Source: Pontiella desulfatans
Lineage (GTDB): Bacteria > Verrucomicrobiota > Kiritimatiellia > Kiritimatiellales > Pontiellaceae
Length of the DNA: 64,000 bases
Reading direction: 5' to 3'
NCBI RefSeq assembly: GCF_900890425.1
Contig: NZ_CAAHFG010000004.1
Coordinates: forward strand, 242,798 to 306,797
Each line of letters starts with the position of its first letter. Within the stretch, counting starts at the first letter, position 1. Shown here one piece after another: positions 8,551-17,145 of this stretch. The translations under genes were made by a program, and so were the position numbers. The notes under the pieces are model-generated. The model searched no databases. It saw only the letters and a program-made list of their open reading frames with translations, and was not told the origin of the DNA.

Positions 8551-10428
8551 ATGAAGCAGAGGAAACGACGGATTGATTGCCACAAGAGAACGCAAAGACC
8601 GCAGAGCCTTTACATGCTGCTCTTTGGTGTTTTCTGTGCTCTTTCGTGGCCAACCAAAGCGGGGGCGGAAACCAATTCCTATGCCCAGGCAACGGCGACG
8701 GAAACGAACGTTTTCCTGGGGCAGGTATTCAACCTGGATGTGATCGTGAAGGCCGGGGAAAAGCCGGATGCGCCGGATGTGGGGAGCATCGCCGATTTCA
8801 ATGCAACCGTACTGGATGCCGGTAAACCCACCAGCACAACCAACACCTGGCTCTACCGCTTCGCCCTGCGCGCCAAGCGCGAGGGCGAGCTCTCGGTTCC
8901 GGCGCTGCGCTTTGGCAGCGTTTATACGAAGCCTGTCGGCATTAGGGCCAACAAACCCGAAGCCACCGACCGGATGAGGCTTGAGCAACAACTCTCGGCC
9001 AAGGCCGTCTATGTGGGTGAACCGGTCCTGCTGACCACCACCTGGGACAGCACCTACCAGTTCGGAGCGATCAAGGCGGTGGATTTCCACTTCCCGATTC
9101 TGAACGACAAACGGTTCCAGACGCTGGAGCTCCACGAACCGGACAAGGAAAAGCAGGCCAACGCCACCGGCCTCCCGGTGCACGGCACGCGCGTGCTGGC
9201 CACCCGCAACAGCTATCAGGCCGAGGGCGCGCAGCACCAGGCGCTTTCGTTCAGCAAGGTTTTGATTCCGAAGAAGAGCGGCACGATGGCCATTCCCCCG
9301 GCCACCCTGCTCTGCGCGGCGGAAAAGGAGAAGGATACGAACAATCCGAAAACACGCCGCTCGGCCTTCCAATATCCGGCCTACTTCGACAACACCTTCT
9401 TCGACCAGAACGTGACGGGCCAGAGCTGGACGCGGATCTTCACCGAATCGGAGCCGCTGGAGCTGGAGGTTAAGCCGTTGCCCGCCGAGGGGCGGCCCGA
9501 CCTGTTCAACGGCATGGTCGGCGAGTATGGAATCGAGGTTGAGGCGGAACCGACTGACGTGCGCGTGGGTGAGCCGATTACCCTGACGATCAAGGTGACG
9601 GCCACCCACTTCATGGAGAACATTTTCCTGCAGCCGTTGCGCTACCAGCCCTACCTCGTTAACCGCTTCGAGATTCCGACCGACCGCTCCCTGCCGCAGC
9701 TCATTGGGAAATCGAAAATCTACACGCAGACCATCCGCCCGCTTTCCACCAGCAACACCGAAATCCCGCCGATTCAACTGGCCTACTTCAGCCCCGCTTC
9801 GAACGCCTACCTGACGGCGCAGTCCGCCACGATCCCGATCCGCGTTTCGCCCGCGGAGGAGATCGGCGTGTTTGGCCGGGGCAACTTCCAAAACCGGTTG
9901 CGTGCGGTGGAAGAGGGCATCCGGCACAACTATGAAAACCCGGACATGCTGAAGAGCAAGCGGCTCCCGCTGCTGGGCTGGGCGCATGCCTATGCCGTCC
10001 TGGGGATCCTCCTCCTGCCCCCGCTGCTCCTTGGCGGAGCATCGCTGGTTTCGTTGTTTGGCGAAAAGCGGCACCACATCCACCGTACGGCCAAGGCGGC
10101 CCGCGCCTACAAGGTGTTCCGGAAAAACGCGGCGCACATCCGCACCCACAAGATGAAAACCGAAATCTACGGGGATCTCGACCGGGTGTTGCGCGCCTAT
10201 CTCGGCGACCGCCTGCACCTCAACCCCGGCGCGCTCTCCTTCCGCGATGCAGAGATGCGTTTGATGGATGCCGGCGCCGATATCCAAACGCTGGAAGAGC
10301 TTAAGAACCTGTTTGCCCTTTGCGAAGCCTATCGCTTCACCAACGAGTATGACGAGCAAGGCGATAGCAAGCAGATCATCCGCGAAGCAAACCGTATTGT
10401 TAAGACGGTTGAGAGGAATTTAAAATGA
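8551..10428 (+). CDS. BatD-like membrane protein
   Basis: The 625-residue protein starts at ATG 8551, just after the TPR gene; the open frame upstream of that ATG is antisense-like low-complexity sequence. An N-terminal signal (MLLFGVFCALSW, cleavage after KAGA) leads to a long beta-rich extracytoplasmic BatD region with repeated Ig-like segments. A membrane helix follows (about residues 475-500, AVLGILLLPPLLLGGASLV), then a cytoplasmic C-terminal helical domain. This is the usual BatD layout. The signal region is encoded by an imperfect palindrome (8577-8652), so its first 30 residues are atypically basic and repeat-derived. Confidence 0.88.
   Translation: MKQRKRRIDCHKRTQRPQSLYMLLFGVFCALSWPTKAGAETNSYAQATATETNVFLGQVFNLDVIVKAGEKPDAPDVGSIADFNATVLDAGKPTSTTNTWLYRFALRAKREGELSVPALRFGSVYTKPVGIRANKPEATDRMRLEQQLSAKAVYVGEPVLLTTTWDSTYQFGAIKAVDFHFPILNDKRFQTLELHEPDKEKQANATGLPVHGTRVLATRNSYQAEGAQHQALSFSKVLIPKKSGTMAIPPATLLCAAEKEKDTNNPKTRRSAFQYPAYFDNTFFDQNVTGQSWTRIFTESEPLELEVKPLPAEGRPDLFNGMVGEYGIEVEAEPTDVRVGEPITLTIKVTATHFMENIFLQPLRYQPYLVNRFEIPTDRSLPQLIGKSKIYTQTIRPLSTSNTEIPPIQLAYFSPASNAYLTAQSATIPIRVSPAEEIGVFGRGNFQNRLRAVEEGIRHNYENPDMLKSKRLPLLGWAHAYAVLGILLLPPLLLGGASLVSLFGEKRHHIHRTAKAARAYKVFRKNAAHIRTHKMKTEIYGDLDRVLRAYLGDRLHLNPGALSFRDAEMRLMDAGADIQTLEELKNLFALCEAYRFTNEYDEQGDSKQIIREANRIVKTVERNLK
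8577..8652. repeat. Palindromic CACAAGAG/CGCAAAG-word element inside batD start
   Basis: The left arm (8577-8607) and right arm (8619-8652) are imperfect inverted repeats. The left reads GCCACAAGAGAACGCAAAG and the complement of the right reads GGCCACGAAAGAGCACAG. The class is the same as the elements at 24760, 26588, 28861 and 56384. The element is translated as part of the BatD signal region. Confidence 0.75.
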
Positions 10429-10433
10429 TATTC

Positions 10434-10457
10434 GAAATTGGAAATTGGAAATTTGGA
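10434..10457. repeat. Left inverted repeat of the four-helix-bundle cassette
   Basis: This 24-base arm of GGAAATT words starts six bases after the batD stop. It matches the reverse complement of 10823-10846 at 23 of 24 positions. Confidence 0.85.
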
Positions 10458-10465
10458 GAATAGTC

Positions 10466-10816
10466 ATGATGCCGGTCTACGAACTCGATGTTTATCAGCT
10501 TTCAGAAAAACTATCCGACATGGTCTGGTTCGATTTCGACGGGTGGGCGCCCAAGGCACAGAAAACCATCGGCTATCAAGTGATCCGGTCTTCTGACAGC
10601 ATTGCGGCCAATCTGGCGGAAGGCTATGGCAGGTACACGCCGGCAGACCGGAAAAAGTTCTACCGCTATTCCAGAGGTTCACTGGAAGAGACTAAGGCAT
10701 GGCTGCGCAAAGCCACTCGGAGAACGGTCATCTCGAAAGAACGAGCAAACGAGTACAAGCCCATTATTGATGAACTTGGCCCAAAATTGAACGCATTCAT
10801 AAAGAGTACAAAGTAG
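10466..10816 (+). CDS. Four-helix-bundle protein (23S rRNA intervening-sequence family)
   Basis: This is a 116-residue helical protein of the TIGR02436 type. The hallmark segment VIRSSDSIAANLAEGYGR is followed by KKFYRYSRGSLEETKAWL. ATG 10466 is preferred because GGAGAA lies eight bases upstream; the frame also extends into the left repeat from a TTG. Relatives are encoded inside intervening sequences of 23S rRNA genes, and a relative (Avd) serves diversity-generating retroelements, but no reverse transcriptase is present here. The gene is held between near-perfect inverted repeats and inserted between batD and batE. Its TAG directly abuts the batE ATG. The biochemical role is unknown. Confidence 0.85.
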   Translation: MMPVYELDVYQLSEKLSDMVWFDFDGWAPKAQKTIGYQVIRSSDSIAANLAEGYGRYTPADRKKFYRYSRGSLEETKAWLRKATRRTVISKERANEYKPIIDELGPKLNAFIKSTK

Positions 10817-11611
10817 ATGAAATCCAAATTTCCAATTTCCATTTTCAAATTTCTGGCGTTGCTGACTCTTGGATCTCAAACAGCTCTTGCAATCGATTAT
10901 CGCCTAACCACCCTCGAAACGGCGCAAGGCATGTTCCGCTCGGCGACGAACTCGGCGATGTATGCCGAGGCGGCCCGGCAGTTTGATTTCCTGGTCCATG
11001 AGGAGGGCATCCGCAATGGGCACCTGTTCTACACCGTGGGCAATTGCTGGTTCATGGCGAACGATGTCGGCCGGGCGATCCTGAACTATCGGCGGGCGGA
11101 ACAATACATGCCGAACCATGCAGACCTGAAGCACAACCTGATGTCGGCGCTGGAGCTGCGCACCGACCTGATTCCGGAAAAGGAACCGCACCCGCTCGCG
11201 GCCAACCTGCTGGGCTGGCACATCAACACCCCGACCACGCTGCGCTGGTGGCTGTTCGCGTTTTGCTGGCTGCTGTTCTGGGGGGCGTGGTTCTGGATGG
11301 AGCGCTCCACCAAAAAGGAAGCCCGCGTGACGGCACTGGCCACCGGCCTCCTTTCGGCCATCCTGCTGGCCTCGTTGTTGACGGAAACCTTCGTGGAACG
11401 CCGGGCCAAACCGGGCGTTGTGGTGGCGAAGGAAGTGCTGGCGCGAAAGGGCGACGGCAACATGTACGCCCCCGCCTTCCTGGAGCCCTTGCATTCAGGC
11501 ACCGAGTTCAAGGTGGTTGAAGACCGCCAGAAATGGTGGCACATCCAACTGGCCGACGGACAAACCTGCTGGATTCCCGCCAACGCGGCGGAGACGGTCG
11601 CGCTGAAGTAG
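10817..11611 (+). CDS. BatE-like TPR/SH3 membrane protein
   Basis: This 264-residue protein has a signal peptide (residues 1-25) and a TPR-type helical region (YAEAARQFDFLV, YTVGNCWFMANDVGRAILNYRRAEQ). Two membrane helices follow (about 138-155 and 170-188, LFAFCWLLFWGAW and LLSAILLASLL), then a C-terminal bacterial SH3-like domain (VVVAKEVLARKGDGN to WIPANAAETV). This is the BatE layout and closes the operon. The start ATG follows the four-helix-bundle stop without a gap. The first residues are encoded by the right inverted repeat. Confidence 0.85.
   Translation: MKSKFPISIFKFLALLTLGSQTALAIDYRLTTLETAQGMFRSATNSAMYAEAARQFDFLVHEEGIRNGHLFYTVGNCWFMANDVGRAILNYRRAEQYMPNHADLKHNLMSALELRTDLIPEKEPHPLAANLLGWHINTPTTLRWWLFAFCWLLFWGAWFWMERSTKKEARVTALATGLLSAILLASLLTETFVERRAKPGVVVAKEVLARKGDGNMYAPAFLEPLHSGTEFKVVEDRQKWWHIQLADGQTCWIPANAAETVALK
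10823..10846. repeat. Right inverted repeat of the four-helix-bundle cassette
   Basis: This is the 24-base inverse of 10434-10457 with one mismatch. It lies within codons 3-10 of batE, so it also encodes the start of that protein's signal peptide (SKFPISIF). Confidence 0.85.
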
Positions 11612-11634
11612 GCTGAAACGCTCCGCACGCGCGC

Positions 11635-13104
11635 CTACGACAGCAGCTCGCGAACCTTGGCGACCACCTTGTCGGGCGTGAAGGGTTTTTCCAGCACGGC
11701 GGCATCCGCCGGAACGCCTTCTTCCACCAGCTGGGAGCGGGAGTAGCCGGACATGAAGAGCACTTCGATTTCCGGATAGAGTTCCTTCGCGGCAACGGCC
11801 AGCTCGGCGCCGCCGAGACCGGGCATCACGACATCGGTGAACAGCAGGTCGATCTTCCCCTTGTACTGGCGGGCCACCTTTACGCCTTCCCAGCCCTCTT
11901 CGGCCAGCAATACGGTGAAGTCCTGCATTTCCAGGGTTTGGGCAACGAGCGTGCGGATCATGGGATCGTCTTCAACGAGCAGGATGGTTGCACCGCCAAC
12001 CGGTTCGGCAGAGGTCTGCGGCTCCTTTTTCTCTTTTGGAGCTTCCTCCGGGGTTCCGGTACAAAGCTTATCCTTGTGGTAAATGTCGTCGGCAAGGTTC
12101 ATGACGGGGAGATAGATGAAGAAGGTGGTTCCGCTACCCACCTTGCTGGCGACTTCGATGAAGCCATCGTTTTCCTTCATGATGCTTTTGACGATGGAGA
12201 GGCCCAAGCCCGTCCCCTTGCCGGATTCCTTGGTGGTGAAGAAGGCCTCGAAGATTTTGCCGATGATTTCTTCGTCAATGCCAACGCCGGTGTCGTGCAC
12301 GGAGATCTCGGCATACGGCCCGGCGGATAGCTTGCCGGGCTTGTTGCACTCGCCGTCCTCGACCTGCCGACTGCCCACCTTGATGGTGATGCGCCCGCCG
12401 TTGGGCATGGCATCGCGCGCATTGACGGCCAGGTTCATGAGCACCTGGCCCATCTGGACGGGGTCGGCCTTGACGTAGATCGGCTCATGGTAGGACTTGG
12501 TGACGAGCGTGATTCTCTCGCCAATCAGGCGGTTGAGCATTTTGTCGGTATCCTGCAAGGTGCTGTTCAAGTCCAGGGTAACGGGTTCGGTTTTTTCCTT
12601 TTGGCTGAAGCTGAGCAATTTTCGGGTGATGAAGGAGGCCTTGCGCGCGGCATCGATGACCTCCTTGGCATACTGCCCGGTTTCTTCCCCGCGGGGGTCG
12701 GCGACAATAAGGCTGGAGTAACCATCGATGATGGTGAGCAGGTTGTTGAAGTCGTGCGCAATGCTGCCAGCGAGCCGGCCAACCGCTTCCATTTTCTGGG
12801 AATGGTGCAGCTGTTCGTTGAGCATCGCGCGCTCGTTCTCGAGCATTTCGCGCTCGACGGCGGGCATGATGATGTTCTTTCCCAGCAGAATGTTGAGCAG
12901 GACTAGCAAGAACAGGACGCTCAGCATATAGAGCGCGATTGCAAAAGAAACCGATGCCGTGATTCCGGCGTCGCCAAAGGATACATGCCCCATCATCTTC
13001 AAGAGAAAGATCAGCAGGCCCCCGGTCGCGATCGCCGAAACGATTGAAGCAACAAACAGGATGAGTAGTATTTTGCTTTTCAGGCTCTTGCTGTTGAGTG
13101 GCAT
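11635..13104 (-). CDS. Hybrid sensor histidine kinase/response regulator
   Basis: This 489-residue protein starts at the ATG ending at 13104, chosen for the GGGGG stretch upstream; a longer frame reaches 13188. Two membrane segments (about 10-32 and 45-70) precede a HisKA domain with H-box [16 protein letters not shown]. The HATPase follows with N-box [14 protein letters not shown] and G-boxes DTGVGID and GKGTGLGLS. The C-terminal receiver domain has the phospho-acceptor Asp in LLFTDVVMP. There is almost no periplasmic loop, so sensing is probably membrane-internal or cytoplasmic. No partner regulator is adjacent. It is convergent with the Bat operon, 23 bases apart. Confidence 0.92.
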   Translation of the reverse strand: MPLNSKSLKSKILLILFVASIVSAIATGGLLIFLLKMMGHVSFGDAGITASVSFAIALYMLSVLFLLVLLNILLGKNIIMPAVEREMLENERAMLNEQLHHSQKMEAVGRLAGSIAHDFNNLLTIIDGYSSLIVADPRGEETGQYAKEVIDAARKASFITRKLLSFSQKEKTEPVTLDLNSTLQDTDKMLNRLIGERITLVTKSYHEPIYVKADPVQMGQVLMNLAVNARDAMPNGGRITIKVGSRQVEDGECNKPGKLSAGPYAEISVHDTGVGIDEEIIGKIFEAFFTTKESGKGTGLGLSIVKSIMKENDGFIEVASKVGSGTTFFIYLPVMNLADDIYHKDKLCTGTPEEAPKEKKEPQTSAEPVGGATILLVEDDPMIRTLVAQTLEMQDFTVLLAEEGWEGVKVARQYKGKIDLLFTDVVMPGLGGAELAVAAKELYPEIEVLFMSGYSRSQLVEEGVPADAAVLEKPFTPDKVVAKVRELLS

Positions 13105-13200
13105 GTTTCCCCCGCAATAATGATGCATTGCAAGCAAGATAGCATCTCGCGTTGGCGGCACACGTCTAAAATGCGTTGAATCCAACAACGAATGGATGAA

Positions 13201-13821
13201 TTATTGCACCTCTGCCCAGTTCCAGAAGTTCTTCAACATGCACAAGCCAACCGCCTGCGATTTTTCCGGATGGAACTGGGTGGCGAACACGTTGTCTTTC
13301 CAAACACTGGTGCAGTATTCAATGCCGTATTCGGTTTTTCCGGCAACGATCGATTCGTCTTGGGGGCAGACATAGAACGAGTGGACGAGATAGAAAAAGG
13401 AACCATTGTCGATGCCCTCGAACATGGGGCAATCCGGCTGGGTTTCTTCCATGCGGTTCCACCCGATCTGAGGAACCTTCAGCTCCTTTGGCAGGTCGAA
13501 CCGCTTAACCGTGCCAGCGAAAATGCCAAGGCCTTCAACGCCTGGGGATTCCTCGGAGCTTTCGAACAAGGCTTGAAGTCCCAGGCAAATGCCCATCATG
13601 GGCTTGCCGGCCTGCACCCAGCCTTCTATGGCATCGACGAAATCGTGCTCGACCAAATGCGCCATGCAATCGCCGAACGCCCCCACCCCCGGCAGGATGA
13701 GCGCCCGGCAGTCGGCCAGCTCCTGGTTGCGTGTTACGATCTTCGCGTCGAGTTCGAGGAAACGGAAGGCGTTCGTGACGCTTCCGAGGTTTCCCATGCC
13801 ATAGTCGATAATGCCAATCAT
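13201..13821 (-). CDS. hisH: Imidazole glycerol phosphate synthase, glutaminase subunit
   Basis: This 206-residue class-I glutamine amidotransferase starts at MIGIIDYGMGN (ATG ending 13821, AAGGAAAC upstream). The oxyanion motif PGVGAFGD, nucleophile Cys 79 in GICLGLQ, and the His-Glu pair in FHPEKSQ are intact. HisH supplies ammonia to HisF for imidazole glycerol phosphate in histidine synthesis. hisF is not adjacent. hisB lies 7 kb away at 21207, so the pathway genes are scattered, as in many PVC genomes. Confidence 0.95.
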   Translation of the reverse strand: MIGIIDYGMGNLGSVTNAFRFLELDAKIVTRNQELADCRALILPGVGAFGDCMAHLVEHDFVDAIEGWVQAGKPMMGICLGLQALFESSEESPGVEGLGIFAGTVKRFDLPKELKVPQIGWNRMEETQPDCPMFEGIDNGSFFYLVHSFYVCPQDESIVAGKTEYGIEYCTSVWKDNVFATQFHPEKSQAVGLCMLKNFWNWAEVQ

Positions 13822-14003
13822 ATTCCGTTTCCTTTTAAAAGAGCGAACAGTGTATCCACCGCACCCGCCATGGGAACACAAAAAAGCCGGGAATTCACCG
13901 CGGCAACCGGCAAGACTTAAAATAGTATTTTTTGCTAGGAAATTTTTGTGGCGAGTTTATGTCCATGCATCTATCATTGCAGCGTTCATTAAGTGAGGAC
14001 ACC

Positions 14004-14240
14004 ATGGAAGCAAACGTACCACTCGACACGCTGAACAAAGCCACCAAATGCAAACACAACTGTGTTTGCCAGACGGAGGGCGGCAAACCGTATTGCCAAA
14101 TCAGCGAGACGGTCAACGGTACTGTTTTCTTTGTGAATTCCCGCCATCCAAACGGGTGCTCCTACCAGCATGCGTTCGGCAGCGTGTTCATGTGCACCTG
14201 CCCCGTGCGGCAGGAAATCTATACCAAGCTGCACATCTGA
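14004..14240 (+). CDS. Small cysteine-rich orphan protein
   Basis: This 78-residue protein starts at ATG 14004 with GTGAGGA seven bases upstream; a longer frame to 13932 is less likely. It has seven cysteines, spaced as CKHNCVC, YC, GC and CTC. The region between is beta-rich (NGTVFFVNSRHPNGCSY). This could be a small metal-binding or Fe-S protein, but no known domain is recognised. It stands alone between the divergent hisH and the next orphan. TAGTAT at 13921 could be a promoter -10 element. Confidence 0.55.
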   Translation: MEANVPLDTLNKATKCKHNCVCQTEGGKPYCQISETVNGTVFFVNSRHPNGCSYQHAFGSVFMCTCPVRQEIYTKLHI

Positions 14241-14411
14241 TCCGGGGGGCCCGCCATCAACGCAGCGTTTTATTATTCCCCCCTTGCGGCCGATGTATTA
14301 AGACGGTAGGCGCTTTGCGCAATGAATCCGTTGCACGGACATGGTTCGGGTGTATTCGTTGCATTGCATAAAATGCATAACCATAGATAATGGATTGAAG
14401 GAGAAAACAAC

Positions 14412-15380
14412 ATGACCAAGCAAATACCTGCCATCGTACTCGCCATAGCCTGCCTCGCCCTGGTCTTCGGGCTCTACGGATCCAAGAAGGAAAACGCCAA
14501 TCTCCGGCAGCAAATAGCCGAGTTGGCCACCGGTATCGAAGCGTGGGCACTCGACGATTTCGCCGCCGGGATGCCTCCCGAAACGGAACCGGCCATGGTT
14601 GTGCAAAACCCGGCACAACTTGACGTTGTGGCTCCGGAGGTTCCGGAAGCACCCGAAGAGAAGGAACCCGCCAGCCAGCGGATGATGAGCAGCCTTTCCA
14701 AGATGATGGAAAACCCCACCATGAACAAGGTGATGGTGGCCAGCCAGCGCGGGGCGGTGGGCGCGCTCTATTCCGACTTGGTCGAATATCTCGGCCTCAA
14801 CAAGGAAGAGACCGACTATTTCATGGACTTGCTGATGTTCCGCCAAATGAAGCAGATGGACCTCGGAATGAAAATGATGGCCGGCGACCTGGACGAGGAG
14901 CAGAAGCAACAAATGGGGAAAGAGCTGCAGGAGGCCGGGGAAACCGTTAAAACCGAAATGGAAAAGTTCCTCAACAACCCGGACGACTTTGCCGAATTCG
15001 AATTCTATGAAAAAACCATGGGCGAACGCATGATGCTTTCGCAGATGGATCAGAAACTGTCCTCAACGGAAACCGCGCTTCCCGACGAAACCTACCGCGA
15101 GCTACTGGGCATGATGAGCGACGAAAAGAAAAACTATGATTTCAGCTCCGACCTGCACGACGAAAAGAACATGGACATGAGCCCGGAACGCTTTTCCAAG
15201 GATAACATCCAGAAGTTTTCCGCCGACATGGATGCCCTCAACGGGAACATCATCGCAAAAGCGGAAGGCATGCTGACCCCCGAACAGTTCGAAGCCTTCA
15301 AAGACGCCATCAAAACCACGGCGGAACTGCAGAAGTCGCAGTTGGAGATGGCCTCGCAAATGTTCGGCGGCGGCAAATAA
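14412..15380 (+). CDS. Methionine-rich membrane-anchored orphan protein
   Basis: This 322-residue protein has one N-terminal membrane anchor (residues 5-23, IPAIVLAIACLALVFGLYG). A short coiled coil (ENANLRQQIAELATGIEAW) and a Pro/Glu-rich linker follow, then a long, highly charged, Met-rich helical domain (MMSSLSKMMENPTMNKVM, LDLGMKMMAGDLDEEQKQQM). The ribosome-binding site GAAGGAG precedes ATG 14412. No known family is recognised. The LTPEQFEAFKDAI segment near the C terminus resembles helical Spy/CpxP-like periplasmic proteins, a weak analogy only. Confidence 0.7.
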   Translation: MTKQIPAIVLAIACLALVFGLYGSKKENANLRQQIAELATGIEAWALDDFAAGMPPETEPAMVVQNPAQLDVVAPEVPEAPEEKEPASQRMMSSLSKMMENPTMNKVMVASQRGAVGALYSDLVEYLGLNKEETDYFMDLLMFRQMKQMDLGMKMMAGDLDEEQKQQMGKELQEAGETVKTEMEKFLNNPDDFAEFEFYEKTMGERMMLSQMDQKLSSTETALPDETYRELLGMMSDEKKNYDFSSDLHDEKNMDMSPERFSKDNIQKFSADMDALNGNIIAKAEGMLTPEQFEAFKDAIKTTAELQKSQLEMASQMFGGGK

Positions 15381-15560
15381 TCCGATCCGGCGGAAGCGAA
15401 ACCATGCTGGGGTAAAATAGGCAAAATGATTGGGGCAGAATCTTGTCCCCATTTAGTTCCGGCTTTGCCGGGGCGGGGCAACATGGTGGAAAGAAAATTT
15501 GAGAAAACTATGAATATTTCCATGGGCCGGGTGTTTAGTAGGCATGAATGGAGATAGGAA

Positions 15561-16082
15561 ATGACTGAAACAGCCCAACAGAAGTTTGTCGATCATCCTG
15601 CGCCCAGCACAGGGCTCTTCTCTATCTTTCTTTTCAGCATTGCCGCCCTTCTTGCCAGCCTTCCGCTTGTAGCCGCAGACCTACCTCCAGACGAGATAGG
15701 AAGAAACATATCCATTGGTGCATTTGCCACCATAGGCATATCAATCGCTATTCTGTGTTTCTACTTCTGGCCCCTCTTCACAACGTACTACACGATGGAT
15801 GCCCATGGCATCGTGGTGAAGTATGGCCCATGGATCCGTAGGTTCCCATGGGATGAGTTTACAACTGCCTATTGGCAGAAGGGAATGTTCGCGACCCGTA
15901 TCGGGTGGCCATCCACCACACCATGTGTACGGCTGTCAAATGGCGTAGTCCTGAAGAGAAAGAAGAAATGGGGATTGTACCTGACCCCAAATTCTCCCGA
16001 AGCATTCCTTCAGAAGCTCGATATGCTTGCGCCGGAATTGACCCATGAAATGATAAAAGAGCATTGTGCAAACGGCGGTTGA
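15561..16082 (+). CDS. Membrane protein with bacterial PH-like domain
   Basis: This 173-residue protein has two membrane helices (about 20-40 and 50-72). A soluble beta-rich domain of about 95 residues follows, beginning TTYYTMDAHGIVVKYGPWIRR, which resembles bPH/DUF304-type domains. Its codon use looks less GC-rich than that of the flanking operons. It sits 56 bases upstream of an SdpI-like gene and may share its transcript. Confidence 0.6.
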   Translation: MTETAQQKFVDHPAPSTGLFSIFLFSIAALLASLPLVAADLPPDEIGRNISIGAFATIGISIAILCFYFWPLFTTYYTMDAHGIVVKYGPWIRRFPWDEFTTAYWQKGMFATRIGWPSTTPCVRLSNGVVLKRKKKWGLYLTPNSPEAFLQKLDMLAPELTHEMIKEHCANGG

Positions 16083-16137
16083 AAAGGGGCGGGGCGTTTC
16101 AGGCTCCGCATGCATGGCGTAAATAAGGAGAAATGCA

Positions 16138-16476
16138 ATGGAATCAAGCCTCGCTCTTGGCATAAGCAATATAGCCGTTGGCACAATGTTCATGCTCCTG
16201 AGCATACCGCTGATCCAATGCAAGGTATCCATGAACAAGGTCTATGGTGTACGAATCAGGAAGGCCTTCGAATCGGAAGATCTTTGGTACAAGATCAATG
16301 CATATGGAGGGCGGCAGCTCATGCTATGGTCTATTCTTCTTGTCTTGATAGGGATCGCAACCTTCTTCCTATCTCTCGCCGGCAATGGTCCTCTGATCAT
16401 GGTAATGGCTTGTATGCCGCTAATCATCCTCATTCCGGCACTTGTGGCCATCTTGCGATTTGCCAAGAAACTATAG
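16138..16476 (+). CDS. SdpI-family membrane protein
   Basis: This 112-residue protein has three membrane helices (about 6-27, 62-80 and 86-106). The cytoplasmic loop motif VYGVRIRKAFESEDLWYKIN is typical of SdpI/YhfL-type proteins (VGiRtp..l.s...W...n). Members give immunity to the SdpC toxin in Bacillus; most are uncharacterised. GGAGAAATGCA precedes the start. It may be cotranscribed with the upstream PH-like membrane gene. Confidence 0.7.
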   Translation: MESSLALGISNIAVGTMFMLLSIPLIQCKVSMNKVYGVRIRKAFESEDLWYKINAYGGRQLMLWSILLVLIGIATFFLSLAGNGPLIMVMACMPLIILIPALVAILRFAKKL

Positions 16477-16569
16477 GAAGCAAACTCATCGTTGAAGCAT
16501 ACACTGAAAACACCGGGCGATGATCAAAGCCAATCTGCACCGCCGCCCACGCTTAAGGTATAAGAACCG

Positions 16570-17145
16570 ATGAATGAAAGCCGCGCCATAGAATTGTGCA
16601 TCAAGCATCGTGATCCCGCCGGATTTGAATATCTTTTCAAACAATTCCGGAGGGAAGCCTATGGTCACGCTTTTGCGTTCCTCAACAACCATGATGAAGC
16701 GATGGATGCTTGCCAGGAATGCTTCAGTAAGGCCTATGGATCGATGCCGCGCCTAAAAGAGCTGAAGAGCTTTTATCCTTGGTTCTACAGCATCCTGCGC
16801 AACCATTGCATGAACGTTCTACGAAAACAGAAAAGGGTTCGCCAGCATCTCGATAACGAGGTGGCAGACCCCGTTAGGCAGGTCGAAACAGCGACGCCCG
16901 AATTTCTTGCGGTAAAGCATGAAGAATACCTGCAGACATGGAAAACGTTGGAACAACTGGATGTCGCTTTCCGCGAGATCCTTCAGCTCAAATATGTTGA
17001 AGACAAAAGCTACAATGAAATCGCGGCGCTCTTGGCCCTACCCCGGGGAACCGTGATGAGCCGGCTGTATCACGCCCGCAAGGCGTTTCGCGCAGAATAC
17101 ATTAAACGGGAGTCCGGGAAAGGAGGCTGCCATGGATCGCTGTGA
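16570..17145 (+). CDS. ECF-type RNA polymerase sigma factor
   Basis: This 191-residue protein has sigma region 2 (FEYLFKQFRREAYGHAF, then EAMDACQECFSKAY) and region 4 (LDVAFREILQLKYVEDKSY, with the helix-turn-helix NEIAALLALPRGTVMSRLYHARKAF). It is of the RpoE/ECF class. The 3' end overlaps the anti-sigma gene by 14 bases, a usual coupled arrangement. The third gene of this operon (YbjQ) is split by an insertion sequence. Confidence 0.93.
   Translation: MNESRAIELCIKHRDPAGFEYLFKQFRREAYGHAFAFLNNHDEAMDACQECFSKAYGSMPRLKELKSFYPWFYSILRNHCMNVLRKQKRVRQHLDNEVADPVRQVETATPEFLAVKHEEYLQTWKTLEQLDVAFREILQLKYVEDKSYNEIAALLALPRGTVMSRLYHARKAFRAEYIKRESGKGGCHGSL

Noticed and set aside
8203-10359. Minus-strand open frame of 718 codons opposite batD
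   Set aside because: Arg/Gly/His-rich translation typical of the antisense of GC-rich coding DNA; batD has signal peptide, domains and operon position.
10466-10816. Four-helix-bundle protein considered as Avd of a diversity-generating retroelement or as part of a 23S rRNA intervening sequence
   Set aside because: No reverse transcriptase, variable-repeat target or rRNA sequence is present in the window.
15381-15560. GC-rich palindromic stretch in the gap before 15561 considered as a terminator
   Set aside because: Pairing around GGCAAAATG and CCCCATTT is short and interrupted, and no T tract follows; no firm structure could be supported.
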